From positions 1,612,001-1,676,000 of the forward strand of contig CAVWDZ010000001.1 of the NCBI GenBank assembly GCA_963753905.1: 64,000 nt of DNA. The letters are read 5' to 3'. Below, in pieces: positions 25,865-34,947 of the stretch. The notes under the pieces are model-generated. The model saw nothing but the letters and a program-made list of their open reading frames with translations. It was not told the origin of the DNA and did no database searches. The translations under genes were made by a program, and so were the position numbers. The stretch is from Bog-756 sp963753905. GTDB taxonomy: Bacteria > Actinomycetota > Acidimicrobiia > Acidimicrobiales > RAAP-2. Numbering within the stretch: position 1 is the stretch's first letter; every line of letters starts with the position of its first letter.

Positions 25865-26842
25865 ATGACCCGATACATCGTCAGACGCCTGCTCATCAGC
25901 CTGGTCGTGCTCGTCCTGGCCACGATCCTGGTGTTCGTGCTGGTCGCGGAGTCGGGTGATCCCCTGGCCCTGCTCAGGGCCAACCCGCACACCACACATG
26001 CGACGATCGTGGCCCGGGAGAAGCTGCTCAACCTCAACCACCCGCTCTGGGACCGGTACTGGATCTGGTTCTCCCATGTCATCCGCGGGGACTTCGGGAC
26101 GACCGTCGCCGGTCAGCCGGTCGGTCCCCAGCTGAGCTCCCACCTCCTGGTCACCCTGCGGATGGTCGTCCTGGCCACGCTCATCTCGATCGTGCTAGCG
26201 CTGGCGGTGGGGGTCTACGCCGCGCTCCATCAGGGCAAGGTCGGCGACCACGTGGCGACCGTGACCAACTTCCTCTTCCTGGCCACCCCGGTCTTCGTGG
26301 TGGGACTGCTGCTCAAGGAGTTCGTGGCGATCCCGATCAACGAGCACCTCAACCGCATCGTCTTCTACACGAACGGCGAGCAGAGCCCGACTCTCTCCGG
26401 GCCGTTCCTTTCGCGGCTTCCCGACTACGCGGCCCACACGGTCCTGCCGACGATCACCCTCATCCTTGTCAGCTACTCCTCCTGGGCGATCTACCAGCGG
26501 GCCTCGATCCTGGAGACCATGGACACTGACCATGTGAGGCTGGCCCGGGCCAAGGGGATCTCGCCGCGCCGGGTCCTGTTCCGCCACATCTTCCGCAACG
26601 CGCTGATCCCGGTGACCACCGTCATCGCCCTCGACTTCGCGGCTGTCCTCGGCGGCGCGCTCATCACCGAGATCGTGTTCGGCTGGCAGGGCCTGGGCAT
26701 CTGGTTCCTCAACGGGGTGAACGACCTCGATGTCAATGTGACCCTCGCCTACCTGCTGATCACCGCCACCTTCGTGATCCTGTTCAACCTCCTGGCCGAC
26801 ATCGTCTACGCCTATCTCGACCCGCGGATCCGGTATGTCTGA
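25865..26842 (+). CDS. ABC transporter permease, DppB/OppB type
   Basis: This 325-aa membrane protein begins MTRYIVRRLLISLVVLVLATILVFVL, the usual first helix of DppB. LARAKGISPRRVLFRHIFRNALIPVTTV contains the EAA-type loop that docks on the ATPase, and GALITEIVFGWQGLGIWF is a conserved DppB segment. About six transmembrane helices are visible. It overlaps the next permease gene by 8 bp. Confidence 0.94.
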   Translation: MTRYIVRRLLISLVVLVLATILVFVLVAESGDPLALLRANPHTTHATIVAREKLLNLNHPLWDRYWIWFSHVIRGDFGTTVAGQPVGPQLSSHLLVTLRMVVLATLISIVLALAVGVYAALHQGKVGDHVATVTNFLFLATPVFVVGLLLKEFVAIPINEHLNRIVFYTNGEQSPTLSGPFLSRLPDYAAHTVLPTITLILVSYSSWAIYQRASILETMDTDHVRLARAKGISPRRVLFRHIFRNALIPVTTVIALDFAAVLGGALITEIVFGWQGLGIWFLNGVNDLDVNVTLAYLLITATFVILFNLLADIVYAYLDPRIRYV

Positions 26843-27833
26843 GCTGTCCGACCCCTCGCCGCGTCGACAGCGCACCGATCGGGTCGGCGCCGCCGAGGCC
26901 GGGATGCATACCCTTCCAGGGGCGCCGCCGCCCGCGGGGACGGACGACCTCGATGTGCACGGCATGGCAGGCGAGGCCCGCGGCCAGCTGGCCACGGTGG
27001 CCCGACGGTTCTTCCACGAGCCCCTCGCCGTATTCGGGATGTCCGTCTTCGTGGTCCTCGCCGTTGCAGCCATCCTGACCCAGCTCTTCTGGACCTACAG
27101 CTACACCGCGATCACCAACACCCTCAACGCCCCGCCGTCGCTCTCCCACCCCTTCGGGACCAACACCATCGGCGGCGACATGTTCGCCCAGGTCATGCAC
27201 GGCACCCTGCAGGACATCGAGATCGCCCTCACCGTGGCCGTCCTCGCCACCGTGCTCGGTTCATTGGTCGGCGCCATCGCCGGCTTCTACCGCGGGCGTG
27301 TCGACACCGCGCTCATGCGGTTCGTCGACCTCATTTTGGTGGTCCCTGTGCTTGCCGTGCTCGTGGTGCTCGCCCATCTCGTCGCCAAGCAGTCGAGCAA
27401 CTGGTTCTGGCTCGCGGTCATCATCGGGGCGGTCTCTTGGACCTACATCGCCCGTCTGGTGCGTGCCGACTTCCTCACCCTGCGCGAGCGGGACTTCGTC
27501 GAGGCATCCCGGGCCCTCGGTGCGTCCAACCGCAGGCTGATCCTGCGCCACATGCTCCCGAATGCTGCGGGCCCGATCATCGTGAACGCAACCATCACGG
27601 TTGCGCTGAGCATTGTCCTCGAATCGACACTCTCTTATCTCGGCCTCGGGATCCAGGCTCCGAACGTCTCTCTCGGCCTGCTCATCGACCAGGGCCAGGA
27701 CTCCGCAACGACCGAGTGGTGGCTGTTCGTCTTCCCCGTCGTCTTCCTCGTGCTGCTGATCCTCTCGGTGTTCTTCATCGGGGACGGCCTCCGTGAGGCG
27801 CTCGACCCCAAGAAGTCCAATGTCCGGTCCTGA
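26835..27833 (+). CDS. ABC transporter permease, DppC/OppC type
   Basis: This 332-aa membrane protein has a long hydrophilic N-terminus (about 55 aa), then helix 1 (AVFGMSVFVVLAVAAILTQLFW). The periplasmic PFGTNTIGGDMFAQVMHGT segment is typical of DppC. The EAA loop is VEASRALGASNRRLILRHMLPNAAGPIIV, and LSYLGLGIQAPNVSLG completes the family signature. It overlaps both the upstream permease and the downstream ATPase genes. Confidence 0.94.
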   Translation: MSELSDPSPRRQRTDRVGAAEAGMHTLPGAPPPAGTDDLDVHGMAGEARGQLATVARRFFHEPLAVFGMSVFVVLAVAAILTQLFWTYSYTAITNTLNAPPSLSHPFGTNTIGGDMFAQVMHGTLQDIEIALTVAVLATVLGSLVGAIAGFYRGRVDTALMRFVDLILVVPVLAVLVVLAHLVAKQSSNWFWLAVIIGAVSWTYIARLVRADFLTLRERDFVEASRALGASNRRLILRHMLPNAAGPIIVNATITVALSIVLESTLSYLGLGIQAPNVSLGLLIDQGQDSATTEWWLFVFPVVFLVLLILSVFFIGDGLREALDPKKSNVRS

Positions 27834-28938
27834 GATGGACAAGTCCTTCGTCGTCGACGACCTTGTCGTGGATTTCGCCACGGGCGCCGGTACCGTCCAC
27901 GCCGTGCGGGGCATCAGCTTCGCCCTGGCCCCCCAGGAGGTCCTCGGCATCGTGGGTGAGTCCGGATCGGGCAAGTCGGTCACCGCGCTTGCCGCGATGG
28001 GACTCCTGCCCAAGAGCGCTTCGGTCCGGGGGTCGATCACGTATGCCGGCCGCCAGCTTCTCGGCCTCAAGGACAAGGACTTCACCGAGATACGCGGGCG
28101 GAAGATCGCCATGATCTTCCAGGACCCGATGACTTCCCTCAATCCGGTCTACACGGTCGGTTGGCAGATCGCCGAGGCGGTGCGCGCTCACCAGGCCGTG
28201 AGCAAGGACGAGGCCATGGCCAAGGCGGTCGCTCTGCTCGAGGTGGTCGGGATCCCCAACGCCGTGGATCGGGTACGGAGCTACCCGCACGAATTCTCCG
28301 GAGGAATGCGCCAGCGGGTGGTCATCGCCATCGCCATGGCCAACGACCCGGCCATCATCCTGGCCGACGAGCCGACCACCGCACTCGACGTCACCGTCCA
28401 GGCCCAGGTCCTCGCCTCGCTCCGGACCGCCCTCGAGGAGACCAGGGCGTCACTGCTCCTCATCACCCACGACCTCGGGGTCATCGCGGGCCTGGCCGAC
28501 CGGGTCCTCGTCATGTACGCCGGTCGCGCGGTGGAGGTCGGCACGGTCGACCAGATCTTCTACCGTCCATCGATGCCCTATACGCATGGGCTCCTCGGTT
28601 CGCTCCCGCGGCTCGACGGGGAGGGAGCCGAGCGGCTCCGTCAGATCCCCGGTTCGCCACCCTCGATCGTGGGCTCCCTGGCCGGCTGCCCCTTCGCTCC
28701 GCGGTGCCCGATGCGAGCCGAGATCTGCGACACCGAGGAGCCCCCGCTCCTCCCGGTCGCCGGTGATCCCGCCCCGGCCGCAGTCGCCGCGCCGATCCCC
28801 GGGGACGGCGAACCGGAGGTCGTCCTCGTCCCGAGCACCGGGCACGTTGCAGCCTGTCACTTCACCGAGCAGGTGGTCGAAATGCCGATCGCCTCGATGT
28901 TCCCGGACTCTGCCGCCGACCACGAGGGCGTGGTATGA
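27820..28938 (+). CDS. ABC transporter ATPase, DppD/OppD type
   Basis: This 372-aa ATPase shows GESGSGKSVTA (Walker A), MIFQDPMTSLNP (Q-loop), FSGGMRQRV (signature), ILADEPTTALDV (Walker B) and the H-loop LLITHDLGV. The C-terminal oligopeptide-transporter domain contains CPFAPRCPMRAEICDTEEPP, a Cys cluster that in the family can bind Fe-S or metal. A Pro/Ala/Glu-rich insert of about 30 residues lies between this cluster and the final CHF. The start at 27820 overlaps the permease gene by 14 bp; an ATG at 27835 is an alternative. Confidence 0.94.
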   Translation: MSGPEMDKSFVVDDLVVDFATGAGTVHAVRGISFALAPQEVLGIVGESGSGKSVTALAAMGLLPKSASVRGSITYAGRQLLGLKDKDFTEIRGRKIAMIFQDPMTSLNPVYTVGWQIAEAVRAHQAVSKDEAMAKAVALLEVVGIPNAVDRVRSYPHEFSGGMRQRVVIAIAMANDPAIILADEPTTALDVTVQAQVLASLRTALEETRASLLLITHDLGVIAGLADRVLVMYAGRAVEVGTVDQIFYRPSMPYTHGLLGSLPRLDGEGAERLRQIPGSPPSIVGSLAGCPFAPRCPMRAEICDTEEPPLLPVAGDPAPAAVAAPIPGDGEPEVVLVPSTGHVAACHFTEQVVEMPIASMFPDSAADHEGVV

Positions 28939-29990
28939 CTGCAACCGCCGCACCGCAACCTCCAGGCGCCTCCAATCCCGACCTCTCGGCGGTCCCGGAC
29001 GGGACCGCCCAGTTGTTGGACGTGGTCGATCTCGTCAAGCACTATCCGATCCGCGGCAGGGGGTTCCGCCGACAGACCGGGACGGTGCACGCCGTCTGCG
29101 GGGTGAGCTTCTCGATCGGGCACGGGGAGACGCTCGGGCTGGTCGGCGAGTCGGGCTGTGGGAAGACCACCACCGGAAGGGCGGTTCTCCAGCTCATCGA
29201 GCCAACCTCTGGGTCGGTGCGGTTCGAGGGTCGGGAGCTGGTCGGCCTGCCGGCGCGGGCGCTCCGGGAGGAGCGGCGCGAGATCCAGGTCGTCTTCCAG
29301 GACCCGTTCGCCTCGCTCGACCCGAGGATGCCGGTGGGTGAGTCGATCGCCGAGCCCCTTCACATCCACGGCCTCTGGGCGCGGGGCTCGGGCCGGCGCA
29401 AAGTGGCAGAGGTCCTGCAGCTGGTCGGCCTCGAGCCAATGCATGCCAACCGCTTCCCCAACGAGTTTTCCGGCGGCCAACGGCAGAGGATCGGCATTGC
29501 CCGATCCCTCGTCCTCGAGCCAAAGCTGCTGGTGCTCGACGAACCGGTCTCCGCGCTCGACGTCTCGATCCAGGCCGGCGTGGTCAACCTCCTGGAGGAC
29601 CTCCAGCACCAGCTCGGCGTTTCCTACCTCTTCATCGCCCACGACCTCTCGGTGGTCCGGCACATCTCGCACCGGGTGGCGGTCATGTACCTCGGACGCA
29701 TCGTGGAGATGGGCACCCGGGCCGACGTCTACGGACGGCCCGAGCATCCGTACACCCAGGCCCTGCTGTCGGCGGTTCCGGTGCCCGATCCGCGAAAGGA
29801 GCGCACGCGGCGCCACATCGTCTTGGAGGGGGAGGTCCCGAGCCCCGAGGCCCCCCCGAGCGGCTGCCGGTTCCGCACGAGATGCTGGAAGGCCCAGGAG
29901 CTCTGCGCCCAGGAGGTTCCGGCCCTGATCGACCGCGGCGGCGGCCACCCGGTCGCGTGCCACTTCCCGGAGCAGGCCTCGGTCGTCTGA
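28935..29990 (+). CDS. ABC transporter ATPase, DppF/OppF type
   Basis: This 351-aa partner ATPase has GESGCGKTTTGRA (Walker A), VVFQDPFASLDPRM (Q-loop), FSGGQRQRI (signature), LVLDEPVSALDV (Walker B) and FIAHDLSVV (H-loop). The C-terminal Cys cluster is GCRFRTRCWKAQELC. The start overlaps the upstream stop as ATGA. It is the last gene of the importer; a CBS-domain gene follows after 127 bp. Confidence 0.95.
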   Translation: MTATAAPQPPGASNPDLSAVPDGTAQLLDVVDLVKHYPIRGRGFRRQTGTVHAVCGVSFSIGHGETLGLVGESGCGKTTTGRAVLQLIEPTSGSVRFEGRELVGLPARALREERREIQVVFQDPFASLDPRMPVGESIAEPLHIHGLWARGSGRRKVAEVLQLVGLEPMHANRFPNEFSGGQRQRIGIARSLVLEPKLLVLDEPVSALDVSIQAGVVNLLEDLQHQLGVSYLFIAHDLSVVRHISHRVAVMYLGRIVEMGTRADVYGRPEHPYTQALLSAVPVPDPRKERTRRHIVLEGEVPSPEAPPSGCRFRTRCWKAQELCAQEVPALIDRGGGHPVACHFPEQASVV

Positions 29991-30117
29991 GCACGGTCCG
30001 GCCGCTCCCCGGCACCGGGAACGGTATCTTTTGGGTCCGCCTGGCGCGATGATACTTGCGGACACCGAGTCGTGCCCGGAAGAGGTGCGGGATCCCCGCG
30101 CCGGAAGTGGAGGGATC

Positions 30118-30549
30118 ATGCTTGTCGCCACCATCCTCGGGGCCAAGGGCACCAGCGTCGCAACGGTTACCCGCGAGGTCACGGTGGGGACGGTCGTGGC
30201 CGAACTGGTCCGCCACCGTGTCGGGGCGCTCATCGTCTCACCGGGCGATGGCACCATCGAGGGAATCGTCTCCGAACGGGACGTGGTCTGGCACCTCAGC
30301 GAGGTCCGGACCGATCTGCTCGACCAACCGGTGACCTCTATCATGTCGAGCTCGGTCAGGGTGTGCGCGCCCAGCGACGACGTGCAGTCGATCATGAACC
30401 TGATGACCGAGCAGCGGATCCGCCACGTGCCGGTGGTCGAGAACGGGAGGCTGATCGGGATCGTCAGCATCGGCGACGTGGTCAAGAGCCGGATGGGCGA
30501 GCTCGAGAAGGACCGCAACGAGCTGATGGAGTACATCACCGCCCGTTAG
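30118..30549 (+). CDS. Stand-alone CBS-pair protein
   Basis: This 143-aa protein consists of two CBS motifs and little else. Segments VGTVVAELVRHRVGALIVSPGDGTIEGIVSERDVV and VQSIMNLMTEQRIRHVPVVENGRLIGIVSIGDVV are the two halves, so it should form one Bateman module. Such modules bind adenosyl nucleotides. A strong GGAGGG precedes the ATG at 30118. It is followed 73 bp later by a stand-alone cyclic-nucleotide-binding protein, making a sensor pair with no effector domain. Confidence 0.92.
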   Translation: MLVATILGAKGTSVATVTREVTVGTVVAELVRHRVGALIVSPGDGTIEGIVSERDVVWHLSEVRTDLLDQPVTSIMSSSVRVCAPSDDVQSIMNLMTEQRIRHVPVVENGRLIGIVSIGDVVKSRMGELEKDRNELMEYITAR

Positions 30550-30622
30550 ATGGTGGTCCTTGCAATTCGACGGGTCCCGTGACGAGAATGGGCGGAGATC
30601 GGTCCTCGTGGCGGGAGCTCGG

Positions 30623-31093
30623 ATGCGAAAAGACAAACGGTTGGACTTGTTGCGGGGCGTGTCCCTGTTCTCCGGGTGCACGAAACGAGAGCTCACTGAG
30701 ATCGAGAGCCTCACCTCGATGATCGACGTGACGAAGGGCACCGAAGTGGCGACGTTCGGGACCCCGGGCCAGGAGTTCTTCATCATCGTCGACGGCTCGG
30801 CAACCGCATCGCGCAACGGGCTCACGCTCGCGGTGCTCGGTCCCGGCTCCTTCTTCGGCGAGCTCGCGCTCCTGGACGGGGGCGAACGCACGGCGACGGT
30901 GGTAGCCGACACCGATCTGACCCTCCTGGTGCTGTCGAGGCGCGAGTTCCGCTCCCTCCAGTCCACCGCACCGTCGGTCGCCTACAAGCTCCTGGTCGAG
31001 CTCGGCACCCGGCTGCGCCAGGCGGACGCCATGCTCGCCGACCTCGCGGAGCGGGACGCTGCGGCACTCGCTGCCCTCTCGTCGTCGCTCTGA
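30623..31093 (+). CDS. Stand-alone cyclic nucleotide-binding (Crp-like effector) domain protein
   Basis: This 156-aa protein has only the CRP-type beta-roll domain: LLRGVSLFSGCTKRELTEIESL, GTPGQEFFIIVDGSATA, and the phosphate-binding cassette GPGSFFGELALLDGGERTATV. PSVAYKLLVELGTRLRQADAML forms the C-helix. No HTH follows, so it cannot be a classical Crp regulator. Expected ligands are cAMP or cGMP, and it may act by protein-protein contact. The ATG at 30623 follows GGGAG. Confidence 0.88.
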   Translation: MRKDKRLDLLRGVSLFSGCTKRELTEIESLTSMIDVTKGTEVATFGTPGQEFFIIVDGSATASRNGLTLAVLGPGSFFGELALLDGGERTATVVADTDLTLLVLSRREFRSLQSTAPSVAYKLLVELGTRLRQADAMLADLAERDAAALAALSSSL

Positions 31094-31177
31094 GGCACGT
31101 TCGACCCGGACTCCGCGAGCCGGGCTCGTGGCCGCGCCTGGCTGGTCACCACCTGTTCACCGAAGCTTCAGCCATTC

Positions 31178-31193
31178 GTGACGGTGGCGTCAC
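31178..31193. terminator. Perfect 6-bp-arm hairpin between convergent genes
   Basis: GTGACG-GTGG-CGTCAC lies 85 bp after the cyclic-nucleotide-binding gene in the 278-bp spacer before the convergent 31372-32535 gene. A second palindrome, CGGCTCGAGCCG, is at 31345-31356, just past the stop of the opposite gene. Neither has a T-run, as is common in high-GC actinobacteria. A terminator role is inferred from position only. Confidence 0.35.
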
Positions 31194-31371
31194 CGAGCGG
31201 TTGGTAGAACGGGTGCCGGTCCGATGCACACCCTCCCCGGTGCGATTGTCGGCGGACCACAGGGTTGCAGCGCCCCGTGTCGGCCGGGCAGACCGGCACG
31301 GGGACGCTCCCCACATGGTGGGTTCCTGAGGGACTGTCGCGGGTCGGCTCGAGCCGGCCGCCAGCCTCGGA

Positions 31372-32535
31372 TCACCAGAACGACGAGTCTGCGGTCAGAC
31401 CGAGGTGCGGGAAGGCGCCTGCGATCATCGGCTGGCAATTGCCCCATCCCTCGCCTCCGCGGTCGAGATCACGCACGTGGACGAAGGTGTCCCGGAGCTG
31501 GTGCATCTCACGGGCGAGCGCCGGATCGGAACAGTCCGGGAGCCGTTCCCCGTCGATGTGCAGTTCGCCGCGCCACTCGCCGTGGTGGTGACCCCTCCAC
31601 CCGAAGTACTGTCCGACACCGAGCTGGAACCCGGTCTGGGTCGGCACCTCGAACTGGAAGCGGCGCTCGCCGCCCTCCTCCATCTGCGCGGTCACCGTGC
31701 CTCCGAGGAGGCGCCGGTTGGCCGGGTCGTAGGCCAGGTCGAGATCGATGTCAGCGACCCGCTCGACGCGGCCGTCCGTGTGCTCGATCCCTCCGATCAC
31801 CGTCCGGTGCGACCGGCCGAATCCCTCCACGTGCACGAGGTGGAGGAACAGTCCCCATGGACTTCCGTCGGGGTCCTGCATGAGCACCGGGCTCCAGATC
31901 ATCCGGAAGTCCATGTCCGAGACCGGGTTGAACGGGTCGGTGTCGGTCGGGGGCACGCCGACGTCATACCGCACGCCCCAGGAGTGGTCCCGAGTGGAGA
32001 CCCATTCGTCGCGGTCGATCACCTGCCGCTCTCCGTCGATCTCGACCCAACCGGAGGCCACTCCGATCTGGTGATAGCGCACCAACTCGGCACTCACCCG
32101 GTAGCCGAGGGGCGCACGCTGGTGGGTGCGCTCCTCGAGGGCGGGCGGCAGCACCGCCTCGAAGACCCAGTCGAAGGCCACGGGTTGGCACTCGTTGGCC
32201 TCGAGGGCGAACCCGATCCGTTCCATCGGCTCCAGCACCTCGTACCGCACCGGTCCCACCACCGTCCGGTCCGGATCCGGGAAGAGCCGGCGGCTTCCCC
32301 GCACGGTCATCTGCTCGACGCCGCGTGAGATGCCTGCGTACCCGTCTAGGACGTTTCGGTTGGTGTACTTGCCGAGGCCGAAGCCGAGCTGCAGGCTCCC
32401 GTCCCGTTTGGCCGCCATCGCGCAGACCTTCTCGGTCCAGGAGGGATCGCTCGGTCCGACGGTGGAGAAGGTGTCGACGATCTGATGGTTGAAGCCCTCG
32501 TCGGCCGGTCCCAACGGCCCGATCGGATTGGCCAT
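31372..32535 (-). CDS. Hypothetical protein with CrtC/lipocalin-like beta-rich fold
   Basis: This 387-aa soluble protein has no signal peptide. It is rich in Trp/His/Gly-containing strands such as RRLFPDPDRTVVGPVRYEVLEP, VSTRDHSWGVRYDVG and YFGWRGHHHGEWRGELHIDGE. The layout resembles the two-barrel hydroxyneurosporene-synthase-like (CrtC) group often annotated as DUFs near lipid or steroid catabolism genes, but I cannot name a reaction. A start at MANPIGPLG is supported by GGAGGGAACC just upstream. A cupin gene lies 152 bp upstream on the same strand, so the two may be co-expressed. Confidence 0.75.
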   Translation of the reverse strand: MANPIGPLGPADEGFNHQIVDTFSTVGPSDPSWTEKVCAMAAKRDGSLQLGFGLGKYTNRNVLDGYAGISRGVEQMTVRGSRRLFPDPDRTVVGPVRYEVLEPMERIGFALEANECQPVAFDWVFEAVLPPALEERTHQRAPLGYRVSAELVRYHQIGVASGWVEIDGERQVIDRDEWVSTRDHSWGVRYDVGVPPTDTDPFNPVSDMDFRMIWSPVLMQDPDGSPWGLFLHLVHVEGFGRSHRTVIGGIEHTDGRVERVADIDLDLAYDPANRRLLGGTVTAQMEEGGERRFQFEVPTQTGFQLGVGQYFGWRGHHHGEWRGELHIDGERLPDCSDPALAREMHQLRDTFVHVRDLDRGGEGWGNCQPMIAGAFPHLGLTADSSFW

Positions 32536-32687
32536 GGTGGTTCCCTCCGTGCTGCGTCAGGCCGCGATCCGGCGGCGGTTCATGCTCGGTGCGGTCCTCG
32601 CCGTTCCCGGCGGAGCAGGCGGCGGTCCCGTTCCCGGCTATTCCTGCCTGCTCGTGGCGTCGGACCCTGTGGTCCGGCACAGGCCCC

Positions 32688-33143
32688 TCATCCAACCAGG
32701 ACCCTCGGCGGCGGAAAGCCCTCTGCCTCGCAGAGCGCCACGTAGGCGGCCAGCGTCCCCGCTCCGTCGAACACGCTCTCCACGTTGCCATCGGCGTCGA
32801 GGTTGAGATTGACGCCGTACATCTGGAACCAGACCCGTGTCTCGTCTTCGACGCACTGCAACGTGTGCACCGACCCCGCAGGCTCGTAGAGAAACGATCC
32901 CGCGTGGTTGACGTAGTCGTACTCCTTGTACCGCCATGCGCCAGAAGCGGTGTATGCGTAGACGGGGCCGGTATGCCGGTGGGTCTGGACCTCGTAGCCG
33001 GCCTGGAAGATGTTCTCGACGATCCAGAGCCCCTCTTCGGGCTTGACCTGGATCACCTTGAGTTTGTTGCCGCCGCCGATGTCGACGAACGGGAGATCGT
33101 CGGCCCCGATGTGCACCGCCGTCGGAATCTCCAGTTGGGTCAT
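32688..33143 (-). CDS. Cupin-domain protein (dihydroxyacetophenone-dioxygenase-like)
   Basis: This 151-aa single-domain cupin starts at the ATG at 33141-33143, with GGAGGG about 11 bases upstream. Metal-binding motif 1 is visible as THRHTGPVYAYTASGAWRY and motif 2 as EPAGSVHTLQC, giving three His ligands for Fe or another metal. This arrangement occurs in 2,4'-dihydroxyacetophenone dioxygenase-like proteins and acetylacetone-cleaving cupins. Substrate unknown. It is probably co-transcribed with the hypothetical downstream. Confidence 0.83.
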   Translation of the reverse strand: MTQLEIPTAVHIGADDLPFVDIGGGNKLKVIQVKPEEGLWIVENIFQAGYEVQTHRHTGPVYAYTASGAWRYKEYDYVNHAGSFLYEPAGSVHTLQCVEDETRVWFQMYGVNLNLDADGNVESVFDGAGTLAAYVALCEAEGFPPPRVLVG

Positions 33144-33321
33144 GACGCTCGCGATCCCTCCGATCGCCGTGCCGGCAGTCGTCGCCGGCAACGGGCTCCC
33201 AGGATTCTGTCACGTGGGGGTCGACAGGGTGTGATCGATTCCGCCGAGGGCGATCCGGAGCGCTGTCAGCTGCGCGGGTACCGCGTGCCACCACATCCAA
33301 CGCCCCCGCTTCTCCCCGACG

Positions 33322-33839
33322 ATGAGGCCCCGCGGCGAGCCTGTGGGTACCCATCACCGACTCCTCGGCATCACCTACCTCCCCCTCGGTACGACAGCCC
33401 ACAATCAGGGCCGCTTGGCAGGCGAGAACGCCCTCGGCGGGAGCCGCGTCTTCGCCGGGAGCCTCGGGACCCAGGTCGTCAAGATCTTCGACCACGCTGT
33501 GGCCCGAACCGGGCTGCGGGACCACGAGGCGCGGTCTGCGGGCTTCGATCCACTGACCGTGGGATGCGAGGCGGACGACCACAAGGCGTACTACCCGGGA
33601 AGTCACAGGATCGCCATGCGTTCACCGGCGATCGCGCCACCGGCCGACTGCTCGGGGTCCAGCTGTTCGGGCACCGCCGCGCCGAGCCGGCCAAGCGGAT
33701 CGACATCACGGCAACGGCACTCTTCCATGGCATGACGGTCGAGCAGATGAGTGACCTGGACCTCTCGTACACGCCTCCACTCGGGAGCCCGTGGGACGCC
33801 GTACAGGTGGGGGCACACGCCTGGGTCAATCGGCTCTGA
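33322..33839 (+). pseudogene. Relic of an FAD/NAD(P)-disulfide oxidoreductase (CoA-disulfide-reductase/NADH-oxidase type), C-terminal domain only
   Basis: From about 33340 the frame reads HHRLLGITYLPLGTTAHNQG, then GSLGTQVVKIFDHAVARTGL and DDHKAYYPGSHRIAMR. A different frame continues FTGDRATGRLLGVQLFGH, IDITATALFHGMTVEQMSDLDLSYTPP to the stop at 33839. Together these form the FAD C-terminal and dimerisation domain of the family. The N-terminal two thirds are missing, and a single-base deletion near 33621 breaks the frame. The relic shows that a gene once preceded the LLM gene here. Confidence 0.82.
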
Positions 33840-33915
33840 CAGACCTGGCGCACTTGCGCCGACCGTTCGACGGTACTGGACTCGGCAAGACGACCCAATG
33901 GAAGATGCGTACCCG

Positions 33916-34947
33916 ATGAAGTTCGATACTCAGCTGGCTGACGGCGGGGCGGCCCCCGACCACGCTCGGCGCCTCGAGAACCTCGGCCTCGACGGCGCGT
34001 TCAGCTTCGAGGGGCCCCACGACGTGTTCACCCCGCTGATCCTCGCGGCCGGAGCCACCCACTCGCTCGAGCTGGCCACGAACGTGGCCATCGCCTTCCC
34101 GCGTAACCCGATCCAGCTGGCCCACCAGGCGAACGACCTCCAGCTCCTGTCGAAGGGTCGCTTCACGCTCGGGCTCGGGACCCAGGTCAAGGCCCAGATC
34201 GAGCGCAGGTACGGAGCTGAGTTCGAGCGCCCGATCGCGCGGATGCGGGACAAGGTCGCCGCCCTCCGGGCGATCTTTCACTCCTGGGAGACCGGGGAGC
34301 GCCTCGACTTCCGCGGTGAGTTCTCGTCTCACACCCTGATGAGCCCGACGTTCGACCCCGGACCCAATCCCTATGGAACACCTCCCATTGCCATCGGAGG
34401 GCTCGGCCCCCAGATGGTCCGCCTGGCCGCGGAGGTGGCCGACGGGTTGCTGGTGATGCCCTTCAACACCGCAGCTCACTTCCGCGAGCGGACGCTCCCC
34501 GCGATCGAGGAGGGCCTGCGCCGCGGCGGGCGTGCCCGCGGCGAGCTCGAGGTGACCGCGGAGGTGATCGTGTGCTGCGGAAGGGACGACGCCGAGCTCG
34601 AAACCGCCAAGTCCGGCTCGCGCTGGCTCCTCGCCTTCTACGGGTCAACGCCGGCCTACAGACCGGTCCTCGAGGTCGAAGGGTGGGAAGACCTGCAACC
34701 CGAGCTGAACGGCTTGTCCAAGGCGGGTCGCTGGGACGAGATGCCGGCCAGCATCGACGACACGATGCTCGCGACATTGGCTGTAGTCGGCTCCCCCAAG
34801 GAGGTCGCAGCCACCGTCGCCGCCCGGTTCGGTGGGGCGCCAGACCGGGTCGCCTTCTACACGCCCTATCAGGTGACCGAGGACATCGTCGGGGAGCTGG
34901 TCGACGCACTCAAGAGCGCTCATGGTCCCGAGGCCGGCGCTGCGTGA
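33916..34947 (+). CDS. Luciferase-like (LLM), probably F420-dependent, oxidoreductase
   Basis: This 343-aa TIM-barrel protein begins MKFDTQLADGGAAPDHARRLENLGLDGAFSFEGPHDVFTPL. LATNVAIAFPRNPIQLAHQANDLQLLSKGRFTLGLGTQV is the usual bacterial-luciferase-family core, and PIAIGGLGPQMVRLAAEVADGLLVMPF follows. The subgroup is normally F420-dependent, fitting the F420 reductase in this window. A 6-codon-longer start at 33898 is possible. Its stop overlaps the crotonase start (GTGA), so the two are coupled. Confidence 0.86.
   Translation: MKFDTQLADGGAAPDHARRLENLGLDGAFSFEGPHDVFTPLILAAGATHSLELATNVAIAFPRNPIQLAHQANDLQLLSKGRFTLGLGTQVKAQIERRYGAEFERPIARMRDKVAALRAIFHSWETGERLDFRGEFSSHTLMSPTFDPGPNPYGTPPIAIGGLGPQMVRLAAEVADGLLVMPFNTAAHFRERTLPAIEEGLRRGGRARGELEVTAEVIVCCGRDDAELETAKSGSRWLLAFYGSTPAYRPVLEVEGWEDLQPELNGLSKAGRWDEMPASIDDTMLATLAVVGSPKEVAATVAARFGGAPDRVAFYTPYQVTEDIVGELVDALKSAHGPEAGAA

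Noticed and set aside
24008..26143. 711-aa minus-strand frame across the substrate-binding protein
   Set aside because: It is the antisense of a clear lipoprotein and permease; no ribosome-binding site or family match.
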